A stretch of 64,000 nt of DNA from Welwitschia mirabilis. Its lineage: Eukaryota; Gnetophyta; Gnetopsida; Welwitschiales. The notes under the pieces were generated by a model. That model searched no databases, was not told the origin of the DNA, and saw only the letters and a program-made list of their open reading frames with translations. Made by a program: the position numbers and the translations under genes. Every line of letters starts with the position of its first letter. The first letter of the stretch is position 1. The stretch covers positions 98,233,363 through 98,297,362 of the forward strand of contig JBOZIK010000001.1 in the NCBI GenBank assembly GCA_051453625.1. The letters are read 5' to 3'. Shown here piece by piece: positions 47,621 through 58,228 of this stretch.

Positions 47621-47739
47621 AACCATGAGGCAGGAAGTAATAAGGAAAGTGCTCAGAGTGGGAACATGGAGGATTAGAGGGAAAGGGATATGGAACTTAG
47701 ATGGTTTGCAACTTTGTCAAAATCCATGGTTGATTGTTT

Positions 47740-47822
47740 TCCATTCCTTGTATATTCTTGATCCAATGGAAGCCATGGGCAAAAATATGGTTATTGTTAA
47801 AAAGTTTGATGGAAGGCAGTAT
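47740..47822 (+). pseudogene. Possible copia gag N-terminal fragment abutting an LTR
   Basis: MVIVKKFDGRQY resembles the N-terminal 'KFDG.NY..W' motif of copia gag and runs directly into the TGTTGG start of the LTR at 47,823. The similarity is short and may be chance. Confidence 0.3.
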
Positions 47823-48169
47823 TGTTGGATAAGTGAAGCCAAATTTGTCTTGTTTATATTGTAATGTTATGTTTTAACATTGACCCCTTTTGTAATGTTG
47901 TAAATGGAGGTTATGCTTTAACTCCTTGGGGTATTTAAAATAAAAAGGGGGAAAAAGGAAGGGAAAAGGTGAGGAACTTTCTAGATAGTCTTAGCTTGAA
48001 ACTCTAAACCTATTTAAAGGTTGCTTCGGGTTCGTTTTGTATGGTTGATTCTTTTGCTCCTTGAATAAGATTAAGAGTTCTGTCTGCTTCCCGTGGTTTT
48101 TTCCGAAAAGGTTTTTCATGTAAATCTATGTGTGCATTTCTTGTGCTTCCTGTTCCGAACGACGCAACA
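47823..48169 (+). repeat. 5' LTR of Tork-type copia D
   Basis: TGTTGGATAAGTGAAGCC at the start; GTTATGTTTTAACATTGACC and TTTTTCATGTAAATC inside; ends CGACGCAACA. It resembles the LTRs at 42,532 and 55,123. No ATTGGTATCAGAGC primer site follows, so the leader is deleted or replaced. Confidence 0.7.
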
Positions 48170-48185
48170 CTTGTAGGTTGCAAGC

Positions 48186-49377
48186 AAATGAGCGGCGAGG
48201 CTTTTGGAGGTTGCAGATTGAAGCGCTAGGGTATGTACAAGATCGAACACTTGTCAACGACGGACAGCTTAGTTGGAGTCGAGAATTGGGGAAATTGAAA
48301 AATCTTGATGGAGGACGTTCTCTACTCGAAGGATTGCAATGTTGTTCTCAAGTCAAAGAGCGAAGCGAAAGCAGCATCCAGATTGTTAGATGCTGATTGG
48401 TTGAAGAAATACTCTGATAAAGAATGGGAAAAACTCAACTAGAAAGCTTTCACCACAATACGTCTGTATCTTGGCAGCGTTATACTTAGAACGTACAACG
48501 GAATGACCGAGGCGCATGTCTTATGGAAATCATTGAATGAAAGGTATGACCAGCCCACTGGAATGAATAAATATTATACAACTAACAAGGTGTGCAAGAT
48601 CAAAATGAAGGAAGGAACGTCTTTGCAAAGTCATTTGGATGAGATGATGACTTGTTTGCTCAAATTGATGATTTGGGTATTAATTTTAAAGAAGATCTTC
48701 GGGTTGTTGTTGTGTTGAGTTCTTTACCAGAATCATGGGAAACAGTTTGGACTAGCTTAATTGTTGCTTCCAGAGCTCTACCATCCCTCAATACTGTCAT
48801 TTCAAAGTTGCTAGACACAGATAAGACTAAAATTGTAGATGCCCCCAGTGAAGTATTGGCTATTAGAAACAACCATTCATACAAAAGGGACAATGCCTAT
48901 AGACATAGCAAGAGTAGAGGTAAATCTTCTAGCAAAAGCGAATTTGTTTGCTGATATTGTAAGAAGAAGGGTCATCTATGCAAGGACTGTTATGTCTTGA
49001 AGAATAAGATGAGAGACAAGAGACCTGAGAGCAACAGACAAGAACAAGCAGAATTTGATGGAGATGTTTCAGTCATGCTGATTGCTAGCGATGAAGATGC
49101 TAATGTCTCTATGTACTCTGCTCATGATGTATGGATTCTAGATTCAAGAACGAACTTCCATGTTTTTCTATGCAGACAATATTTTTCTGATTATAAGTCC
49201 ATTTCTGTGAAGTCTTCCTGGAGATGACAACTCATGCACTATTGAAGGGAGTGGTGCTGTCATTTTGAGATAGAATAACGGATAGAGTGTGAGATTGAGG
49301 AATGTTTACCATGTTCTAGGTATTGCAAAGAACTTGATCTCTTCTAGGCAGTTGGATGATTTGGGTTGTAGAATTAC
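48186..49377 (+). pseudogene. Copia D gag, zinc knuckle and protease
   Basis: Gag reads RGFWRLQIEALGYVQDRT, later VVVVLSSLPESWETVWTSLI, a typical UBN2-type 'L..LP.SW......' stretch, and a basic SRGKSSSKSEFVC. The knuckle C-stop-Y-CKKKGHLCKDC keeps the CX2CX4HX4C spacing but has a stop inside. The protease box WILDSRTNFHV has D-S-R for D-S-G. NVYHVLGIAKNLISSRQLDD follows. The copy is then cut by 100 Ns. Nonfunctional. Confidence 0.8.
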
Positions 49378-49477
49378 NNNNNNNNNNNNNNNNNNNNNNN
49401 NNNNNNNNNNNNNNNNNNNNNNNNNNNNNNNNNNNNNNNNNNNNNNNNNNNNNNNNNNNNNNNNNNNNNNNNNNNNN
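49378..49477. other. Assembly gap, 100 N
   Basis: Joins the interior of copia D to the end of another Tork-type LTR. Confidence 0.99.
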
Positions 49478-49767
49478 TCTATTTCTCTTGAAATATTAAG
49501 AGAACTCTGCATTGCTTCTATGGTTTTTTTGCCACATCGGGGTTTTCCACGTAAATTTGTGTGTGTTGTTTTGCTTCCTATTTTTGTTGTTTTTCGCTGC
49601 AATTCCTAACAATTGGTATCAGAGCCTGGTTAGGGTTTACCTCAGGGTGTTGCAACAAAGGTGGGGAAGTTGCAGGAATTGTTGGAGCTTCTACGAGTGA
49701 AGCTTGTGAATGGAGCGAGTTGAGCAAAGCGAGCGAGCGGAGCGAAATGAAGCGAGGGGCAAAATTT
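49478..49767 (+). repeat. Tork-type LTR end, PBS and leader (copy E)
   Basis: LTR end with GAGAACTCTGCATTGCTTCT and TTTTCCACGTAAAT, terminating CCTAACA at 49,611. The PBS ATTGGTATCAGAGCC follows at 49,612-49,626. The leader then carries repeated GAGCGA words up to the gap. Confidence 0.8.
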
Positions 49768-49867
49768 NNNNNNNNNNNNNNNNNNNNNNNNNNNNNNNNN
49801 NNNNNNNNNNNNNNNNNNNNNNNNNNNNNNNNNNNNNNNNNNNNNNNNNNNNNNNNNNNNNNNNNNN
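49768..49867. other. Assembly gap, 100 N
   Basis: Lies between two diverged copies of the same LTR-end/leader sequence. Confidence 0.99.
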
Positions 49868-50707
49868 TATTCTTCTTGAAAATTTGAAATATTCAGAGAG
49901 CTCTGCATTGCTTCTGTCGTTTTTTCTCACATCGGGGTTTTCCACGTAAATTCCTGTGTGTTGTTTTGCTTCCACTTTCTGTTGTTTTTCGCTGCTATTC
50001 TTAACAACTGGTATTAGAGCCTGGTTAGGGTTTACCTTAGGGTGTTACAGCGAAGGTTGGGAAGTTGCAGGAATTGTGGGAGCTACTATAAGTGAAGCTT
50101 GTGAACAGAACGAGCGAGCTAGGGCCGAAACTTTTGAGATTCATTTGTACAGTTTCACGACATTCTTTTTGCGTCCGTATGGTTTAGCAACATTCTTTTT
50201 GCTTACGTACCAGTTGGATATGTTTCTTTGAGATGATGCGTGATGGAGAGGTTGCAAACGACAGATATGCTCATTTGCCGAAACTGGAACATTTAGAGTG
50301 TTCTGATAAAAGCTGCTTTGGCGCAGAAGAAGTGCCTTGAAGCTCTGGAGTCTGCGAAACTGGCCTCCATGAAAGACGAAGAATGGGAAAGGTGAAAAAA
50401 AGGCCTTATCTTATATCCATCCAAGTTTAAGTAACGGGATCCTACAGTAGATTAATCAGGATATGAATCTTCATGATCTGTGGCAAACCCTCAAGAACAG
50501 GTTTGATAAAGCATCTGGTTTGAACATGTTTCACATTTATTAGAAGGTGTTCAAGAGAGGAAGCGGTCGGAAGTTTTATTACAAGATCATTTGAATGAGA
50601 TGATGGGTAAAGCTGAAAGAGTATAACATTAAAATTCCAGATTTAGTTAAGCCATGCCGTATTGGATTCTCTTGAAGTTGGGTTTGCAGTAGTGACATCT
50701 ATCACTA
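49868..50707 (+). repeat. Tork-type LTR end, PBS, leader and gag start (copy F)
   Basis: Second copy: LTR end to ...CTTAACA at 50,006, PBS ACTGGTATTAGAGCC (two mismatches to the usual sequence), leader, then gag with NLHDLWQTLKNRFDKASG. It stops at the next 100-N gap in the middle of gag. Confidence 0.78.
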
Positions 50708-50807
50708 NNNNNNNNNNNNNNNNNNNNNNNNNNNNNNNNNNNNNNNNNNNNNNNNNNNNNNNNNNNNNNNNNNNNNNNNNNNNNNNNNNNNNNNNNNNNN
50801 NNNNNNN
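50708..50807. other. Assembly gap, 100 N
   Basis: Left flank ends in gag (ATCTATCACTA); right flank restarts in the leader (AGCTTGTGAATG). Confidence 0.99.
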
Positions 50808-51837
50808 AGCTTGTGAATGAAGCAAGTGAGTGAAGCAAGCGAATGCAGTGAACAAGCGAATGAGTCGTGTTGTTACTTGCAGCTGTGGAGCGAATGAAGC
50901 AAGCAGAGCAACACAAGTCAAAGCAAATCTAAGGGTGAAACTTTTGAGATCCGTTCATATGGTTTCGCAGCATTCCTTTTACATCCATATGGTTTCGCGG
51001 CATTCTTTTTGCATTCGTACTAGTTGAATACGTTTCTTTGAGACGAAGCGTGATGAAGAGGTTGCAAACGACAGATATGCTTACTGGTTGAAATTGGAAC
51101 ATTTGGAGTGTTCTAATGAAAGCCACTTTGGTATAGAAGGAGTGCCTTGAAGCTCTGGAGTCTGCGAAACTGGCATCCATGAAGGATGAAGAATGGGGAA
51201 AGGTAAAAAGAAAGGCTTTGTCTCACATACATCAAAGTTTAAGTAACGAGATCCTGCACTCGATTAACCAGGATATAGATCCTCATGATCTCTAGCAAAC
51301 CCTTAAGACCAAGTTTGATAAAGCATCTAGTTTAAACACAGTTCACATCTATCAGAAGGTATTCAAGGCAAGGAAGCGGTTGGAAGTTTCATTACAAGAT
51401 CATCTAGATCAAATGATTGGTAATCTGGTAAAGCTAGAGGAATATAACATTAAAGTTCCAGATTTAGTTAAGTCTTATGCCTTAGTGGACTGTCTCCCTA
51501 AATCTTGGTCCGCAGTGGTAACATCTATCACTATATCTATGAATATTACCACAATGACGTTTGAGCAGATTGTGTCAACGCTTCAAGATTCTAAGAGTAG
51601 ACTCAAGGAAATGCAATCTTTGAAGGTGCATTTCTATTTGAAAATAAAGGCAGGAATAAGAAACATGACCAAAGCACGGGAGAAGCAAAAGCAAAGAGTT
51701 TCCTGTAGCAAAAACATCAAATGCTGGTTCTATAAGAAAAAGGGACATGCGAAGAAAGATTGTTATCCTTGGAAGGCAAAGAAAAAAGAGAGGCACGAAC
51801 AAAGCCATTCAGGAGAGTCTTCCTCCCAAGTCAATTA
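50808..51837 (+). pseudogene. Copia C leader and gag
   Basis: The leader (50,808-50,930) is built from GAAGCAAG/GAGCGAATG words. Gag follows from about 51,060 with a 152-codon open stretch at 51,380-51,838: QDHLDQMIGNLVKLEEYNIK, VDCLPKSWSAVVTSI, and a knuckle CWFYKKKGHAKKDC, in which the second Cys is Tyr. A basic tail, WKAKKKERHE, follows. The open frame on the opposite strand (51,575-51,808) is a shadow. Stops occur upstream of 51,380. Confidence 0.82.
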
Positions 51838-51879
51838 GGCAGATGACAGAGTTATTTTCTAGTGTCAGAACTGTGTGAT

Positions 51880-52190
51880 CTTCTAGTCAAGACACTCGGC
51901 TAGTTGATTCAGGGTGCCTCCTTTCATATCTATCCAGATCATTCTACTTTCTCTACTTATAGTTCTATTTCTTCTGCAGTTGTTTATGCTGCTAATGGAG
52001 AACCTCTATAGGTTGTTAGAATAGGCAGCGTTGTTTTGCAACAGCCAGGATTGCCCGAGGTTACCATTAACAATGTTTCTCATGTTCCGAAAATGACGAG
52101 GAAGCTGATTTTTATTACACAGCTTGATAATCTAGGCTTGAGCTTCTCTAGTGGAGGAGGACGATCGAAAATTACCAAGGGAAATTAACA
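51880..52190 (+). pseudogene. Copia C protease
   Basis: The active-site D-S-G is encoded at 51,906-51,914, but the next residues A-S-F-H-I lie in another frame, so a one-base change breaks the enzyme inside its active-site loop. The following VTINNVSHVPKMTRKL and ITQLDNLGLSFS match the later part of copia proteases. Confidence 0.75.
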
Positions 52191-52192
52191 GT

Positions 52193-53335
52193 GATGCGAG
52201 GGAAGAAAGATGGCAACATGTATACATTGGAAGCAAACACATATACAATGGCTAGTGGTACTACAAAAGAACAAAATGTCAGAGTTGTAACAACCTTAGA
52301 GGATGCAGATATCTGGCACAAACATTTGGGACACATAGGCAACTCCAGTCTCAAGGTGCTTTAATCTCTTTCCTTAATCCCTATGTTTTCACATGCCTCT
52401 ATTGATTTTTGTAAAGACTGTATTGTTGGTAAATCTAAAAGAATCAATTTCTATAGGGATTTGGATATAAGAAAGGAAAATAAATTAGAATTGGTTTATT
52501 CTGATATGTATGAACCTATGAATCCTACTTCTATTAATAGATCCCTTTATTTTGTTACCTTTATTGACGATTGCCCTAAGAAGGTTTGGGTGTACCCTCT
52601 CAAGTCGAAAGATAAAGTCTTTGGTATTTTTAAGTCTTTTGTTGTCAGGGTTGAAACTCAAATAGGTCTTAGGGTGAAATGTTTGTTGATTGGCAATGAG
52701 GTGGAGTATACCTCCAAGGCCTTTGATGAATATTGCAGCAACAAAGGAATGTGTCACATTCGTACTCCTCCAAGTACACCATAGGAAAACGGTGTTGCTG
52801 AGAGATGCAATAGAACTTTGCTAGAACATGCTAGATCCATGATTGCAGCTACATGTCTGTCTAAGGTTTTTTGGGTAGAGGCGAACAGCTATATATCTGG
52901 TGAATAGTCTCCTCATTCCTCTCTCAGAAATGGAGTTCTAGAGATTCTTTGGACCAGTAAAAATGTTTCTTACAAGCATCTAAGAGTTTTCAGGTGTGAG
53001 GCCTACATGCACATGCAAAAGGAGATCAGGACAAAATTGCAAGATAGAGCCAAATGGTGTATATTTGTTGGATATGGTGAAAATGCTTTTGGTTATAGAC
53101 TGTGGGATCCTGAGGCAAAACAAGTTGTTAAGTTTCCTGATGTTAAATTTAGAGAACAGGTAATGTTCCATGGCCATCAAGATGGAAATCAAGAGACTTC
53201 TGATTCTAGCATCCCGCAAGAGTCTATTAGTTTTTCAAAAGATGTTGAGACAAAGACTGAGCAGATTCCTGAAGAAATAGATGAAGAAAATGTTTCAGAA
53301 GGTAAAAATCGGTAAGCTGTAAATGATGAGACTCC
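52193..53335 (+). pseudogene. Copia C integrase
   Basis: Begins with a pre-integrase MYTLEANTYTMASG, then the zinc motif IWHKHLGHIGNSSLKVL...CKDCIVGK (HHCC). Core: LELVYSDMYEPM (first Asp), then GNEVEYTSKAFDEYC, where the second catalytic Asp position is Gly, and ENGVAERCNRTLLEHARSMI with the Glu kept. The C-terminal part has KWCIFVGYGENAFGYRLWDP and KFPDVKFREQV. Stops after STP and in SGE break it. Confidence 0.85.
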
Positions 53336-53336
53336 C

Positions 53337-55034
53337 TTGAATGAAGGGGAAGAGCAATTGGAAGAGGATGAATCACCTCTTTCTGCAACACATTGGGTAG
53401 GGCATTCAACTAGAGCTACACGTCCATTAAACAGGTATTCCCCATCGTTACATTATGTTCTTTATACTAACTGTGGAGAACCTGAAACAATAGAAGAGGC
53501 TTTATCTGGTGCTACTGCTGTCAAGTGGAGGGCATCTATGGAGGAAGAATGGAAATCTTTGCAGGATAATAAAACTTGGGAGTTGGTTACTTTGCCTGAG
53601 GGGTGCAGAGCTCTTCATAGTAGGTGGATCTTTAGAATTAAAGATGAGGCTGATGAGAAGAAGCGCTGCAAGGACAGGTTGGTTGTAAAAGGTTATGCCC
53701 AAAAACCAGGTATTAATTTTATAGAAATCTTTTCTCCTGTTGTAAAGCATTCATCAATCAGGATAGTTATTTCTTTAGTTGCTTGCTTGGATTTAGAGCT
53801 AGAACAACTGGATGTTAAAACAACATTCCTGAATGGGGACCTTGATGAAGAGATCTATTTGCATCAACTAGAGGGGTATTCAGACCAACAAAGTTTCAAT
53901 CTGGTTTGCAGGTTATGAAAGAGCTTGTATGGCTTGAAACAAGCTCCAAGACAATGGTATAAAAGGTTTGATACATTCATGAAGCAATAGTCTTACCAAA
54001 GGAGTTAGTTTAACCACTGTGTTTACTTCTTTGGAAGTGTTACACGTAAATTTGTCATTCTGCTTTCATATGTAGATGACCTGTTGGTTGCAAGGAATGA
54101 TGTAGTTGAAATTAAACATTTAAAAACAGCAATGAAGAAGCAATTTGAGATGAAAGATTTTGGACAGGCTAATAAAATTTTGGGGAAGAGAATAATTACA
54201 GACAAAAAGCAGAGGAAGGTGTGGCTCAGCATGAGTAATTATGTTGGCAAAGTTCTTCAGTGTTTTCGCATATCAGATGCAAAACCAGAAAGCACACCAT
54301 TGGCATCACACTTTAAGTTGTCAAAAGAAGATTGCCCGCATTCAAATGAAGTATTTGCAAAAGTTGAAAAGGTTCCCTACCCTTCTGCAGTGGTATCTCT
54401 CATGTATGCAATAGTATGTACTCGTCTTGATATTGCTTATGATGTAGGAGTGATTAGCAAATTTATGACAAACAATGATTGGAACCATTGGCTCATTGTT
54501 AAGCGGATTCTTACATATCTGAAGGCAACACAAAAGGACTACTTATGCTTTGTGAATGGTGAGTTATCCATTCAAGGATTTGTGGATGCAAATTTTGTAG
54601 TAGACTCAGATAATAGATGTTCTTCTACTGGTTATGCATTCACGCTTACAGGGGCTGCAATTACGTGGTTGTCTCGGTTGCAACTGTTAGTGACTTTGTC
54701 CACCATTGAAGCGGCATATGTGGCGCTTACTGAAGCTTGCAAGGAGGTGTTCTGGTTGCGAAGGTTTCTTGCTTCTCTTGGTTTAAAACAAGGCAAATAT
54801 TTTGTGTTTTGTGACAGTCAAAGTGCAATACATTTTGCTAAGAATTCAGCTTTTCATGCTNNNNNNNNNNNNNNNNNNNNNNNNNNNNNNNNNNNNNNNN
54901 NNNNNNTTGAATGTGGGTTGGTTAACATTCAAAAGATTCATACAAAGTTTAATGTTGCTAATTCTCTTACAAAGGTGGTGGCAATGGAAAAGCATAACTT
55001 CTGTAAAGGAAAACTTGGACTTGCCATAACTTGA
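53337..55034 (+). pseudogene. Copia C reverse transcriptase and RNase H (best preserved pol)
   Basis: Two long open stretches, 53,337-53,918 and 54,084-55,034. The first has WRASMEEEWKSLQDNKTWEL, RWIFRIKDEADE, RLVVKGYAQKPGINFIEIF and LEQLDVKTTFLNGDLDEEIY with the catalytic Asp. A stop follows VCRL, then KSLYGLKQAPRQWYKRF. The second has LSYVDDLLVARNDVVEIKHL (YVDD intact), WLSMSNYVGKVLQCF, YPSAVVSLMYAIVCTRLDIA and RNase H with STGYAFTLTGAAITWLSRLQ, LSTIEAAYVALTEACKEVFW and FCDSQSAIHFAKNS. Motifs fit the Tork/Tnt1 lineage. Forty-six Ns (54,861-54,906) interrupt the tail. Only a few stops separate it from an open frame. Confidence 0.9.
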
Positions 55035-55122
55035 GCAATGGACAACAAAGGGACACTTTGAAGCAATGCATCTCTTTTTGATTCTTGGAGGTTGGTTTAG
55101 ATTTCTCTTCAAGGGGGGGAAT
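55035..55122 (+). other. Copia C 3' end with polypurine tract
   Basis: Stop at 55,033 followed by about 75 bp, then AAGGGGGGGA at 55,111-55,120 just before the LTR. Confidence 0.85.
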
Positions 55123-55476
55123 TGTTGGAGTTGAAGCCAAATCCTCTTTTGTATCTTCTATTTTTCCCTTATGGTAGCACTTTGTTTGTAAAGTCTATTT
55201 TGCTTTTGTATTATAAAGTGAGAGGGGGCTATTTATAAAGACAATGTAAAATTAGGGTTTGTGAGTCTATTTAAGGGGAAGGGTTTTAAGGGAGGAGTAA
55301 GACATTCAAAACACTTAGCTATTGAGGATGGCTTGTGTCCTTGAACTATTTTCCTTGAAATATTAAGAGAGCTCTACATTGCTTCCGTGTTTTTTTCCCC
55401 ACATTGGGGTTTTCCACGTAAATTCCTGTGTTGTTTTGCTTCTTCTTTCTGCTATTTTTCATTGCTATTCTTAACA
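55123..55476 (+). repeat. 3' LTR of copia C (354 bp)
   Basis: TGTTGGAGTTGAAGCCAAAT at the start, GAGAGCTCTACATTGCTTCC and GGTTTTCCACGTAAATTCC inside, ends TTCTTAACA. It is the same family as the LTR ends at 49,611 and 50,006. Confidence 0.88.
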
Positions 55477-55996
55477 AAGGGTCATGGTTCCTAGCCTTGG
55501 AGCAAGGCCTTTGCAATGGGTAAAGGTCCTTAGCACAATTTAGCAAGAAAAGGGGAAGGTGAGGTTAGGAGCATTGTCATGGACGATATATGAAGGAAAA
55601 AGAAAAAAGGGACGTTGGGTAAAAGTTACTTTAGTCTTATGATTGGGGCATTGCTAAGGGCAATGCTTCACCAAGGAAAAAAAGCCAAATCTTGAGTAGA
55701 TGAGCCATGGAAAAGAGCCTTGCTCTTGAGGCAATGGTTAAAGGTGAAAGGAAATCTCTAGTGGTTGGTGATTTTCAATGGGCAATGGCCCAAAGGAAGT
55801 AGAGCACTACTCAGGTAGACAATGGCTGAGGAAAGGTGAGGATGACTTCGCAAGAGGGTAGTGATGGAGAAAGGAGATCGGTGACCTAGAGGATGGTGTC
55901 CTTGGGAGGAAGCCTTTGTTCAAGTGGCCTAGGGTGGTGAGAAAGGAGCTGATCTTCTTGATGGTGCTGGGAAGGAAGAGCCACTTGTTAGACTTA
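55477..55996. other. G/A-rich sequence with recurring GCATTGC/GCAATGG words
   Basis: No coding signature. Words such as GGGGCATTGCTAAGGGCAAT, GAGGCAATGG and GGGCAATGGCCCA recur. The same texture continues after the solo LTR (57,090-57,250), so the LTR probably inserted into it. Confidence 0.5.
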
Positions 55997-56981
55997 TGTT
56001 GCCAGTTGATGCCAAACTAACATGAGATGTCTAGCATGAAATATGATCTTACAGGTACAAGGAAGTAAAGGATTCAAGGCCGAAAGAATGCGAAGGCAAG
56101 AACTTGTTTTGATCTTAGTTACTTCACTTTCTATCCAGAATCTTGAATCTCAAGTCGATCGGATAACCCTTCGGGTGACTGGATCTTGAAGTGCCCATTT
56201 TGGGCTTCTTCAGGTCAGGTCAACTAGACCCATATTGGGTCGACTGGACTAGGGTCGATCAGATCTATAGGGGGTCTATTGGACTGTATGCAACTAAGAA
56301 ATGAGGTCGATCAAATGATGTGTGTGGGTGACCAAGCCTACTCGGGCAACAAATCTTGAATGATATTTCTAGCCATTATCCCATCAAATTTAACCATTAT
56401 GTTTATTAGTCCTTCCTGCTCTCACTTTAATGGCTAGTTTTGATAGCCTTATTTAAAAGGATACTATCAAGGCTAAAGGGACACATCTCTCAGATGAAAA
56501 AGTGAACTTTACCATCCATTCAAAAGCATACCTTTGGGAAATCTTTGTACTTATTTTGGTACCTACCTTTGTACTATATCTAAGCATTGAGGCTCTATAT
56601 GATTGTTCTTTCTCCTAAGTGAGTTCGAGCACTAAGGCTTCAATCCACCACTTACCCCATAAAATTTCTCTAAAAGGTTGAGACCTAGCTTGTAGAAAGT
56701 CCATCTGGTAAGGGTTGAGGGTTAACCTTAAAAATCCTGTGGATTGTGAAGTAACAAAGATCTAGAATAATCCTAGTTGTTGGTTGTTTTTCGAGAGTGG
56801 AGTAGGGTCTATCTGGGACCACTATAAATCTTGTGTTGTGTGGATTACTCTAAGTGTGCTTGTGAGTTCATTGTGTTATATCTATTTCAGTTTGTAAATT
56901 TCATTTTAGGTAGTAATATTTGTTTAAATTCTTATCAAAAACGCCTATTCACACTTGCTTTAGGGTTATTTCGGTCCTACA
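55997..56981 (+). repeat. Solo LTR of SIRE type
   Basis: Starts TGTTGCCAGTTGATGCCAAA (compare copia A TGTTGAATTATTATTTGCTA and AATTGATGTCAAA) and ends CCTATTCACACTTGCTTTAG to GGTCCTACA, a SIRE-type end. It carries GGGTCGACTGGAC-type motifs at 56,210-56,290. ACTTA precedes the start (55,992-55,996) and recurs two bases after the end (56,984-56,988). No internal region follows. Confidence 0.75.
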
Positions 56982-57475
56982 CCACTTACCCAAAGCAGGA
57001 TATCATTAGAGAAAGGGCACATCACAAGAGGGTTTGTTACAAAAGAAAGGAGATCGCTGCTGTGGATGGCTTCCTTCCCATCTTGGTCTAGTGCCTCAAA
57101 GGGTGGGGACCATTCCCACCTTGGAGCATTGCTTCACGGGTGATGTTTGACTGTGTAAGGGACAAGCTCAAGAGCCAAGGCATAGTGAAGGCAAAAGTGC
57201 CTAAGGGAAGGGACTTTGAAGGGATGATTAAATGCTTAGTGTTGGGTGGAATTGGAAAGCTGATTAGGAAAGGACCTTTAGATAGGAAAAATGTAGAGTG
57301 CAAAGGGAGGATTTAGAGTTGAAAAGAGTAATGTGAATGAAGAAGAGCAAAGAGAAAGAAGGTGTGGGAGCGGGTAGAAGAAGAGTTGAGGGGTAAAGCA
57401 TGCAATAACATCTTACCATTTTCATGAATTTACCTTCTTTTCTTTTAAACACACACAGAGATAAGGGGGGGAGGA

Positions 57476-57516
<41 letters not shown>

Positions 57517-58228
57517 AGAGAAGCGGTGGAGATTCCTTGATGACTCTAGGATTGATGTAAGTGACATTCAATATGGGGGGAAGGGGTGGTGTACCTCAAA
57601 TTGGAGGAGACTAGCTACTAGGAATGACACTTTGATTGTTGAGTGCAATGCAACTTGGCAGGGGCACAAAGAAATAGTTGAGCAGTTGATATCTCTAAAG
57701 GAGGCCACATGGAGGATCTCATACAGACATTTGTTGGTAGCAACATTCTTTCCAGTTCCAGTTCTAATTTGAACTATCCTCAGTTGCCTCCAGCAAGTTT
57801 TGGAAGAGGGACCAATCCTAGAGGAGAGGGGATGAAGAGGGTAATCAACAATTATTAACTTATCAAAATCTTTTAACCTAAAAAATTAGTTTTTTTCTAA
57901 TACTACTTTGCTATCAGATAATTAACATTAGAATCAGAAAGCAAACCACAACAAAAGCAAACAAAACAAGACATTTTTGTTAGCGGTTTGGAATAGTGTC
58001 TTAACACTATCCTACATCCATTGTCGGAATCCTCCAAAAGAGAAAGGAGTTCCAGATATTAGTTCTCAGTCATGAACTTAGGTTTTGGAGGTCAACCATA
58101 AACCTTTACAACATAGACTTTTTGCATGTCTCAACCTAGAAGAAAAGCTTGGATGAATGTAGAATGTGCACCTCAAAATGCACTGGATACTCACTTGAGG
58201 AGCTCTGAAAATCCTAAGATGCTTGATC
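56982..58228. other. Unassigned intron sequence with GA microsatellite
   Basis: 57.0-57.4 kb continues the G/A-rich texture. (GA)n lies at 57,479-57,512. 57.5-58.2 kb shows no recognisable gene. Confidence 0.45.
57479..57512. repeat. (GA)n microsatellite
   Basis: About 17 GA units, followed by GAAGAGAGAG. Confidence 0.95.
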
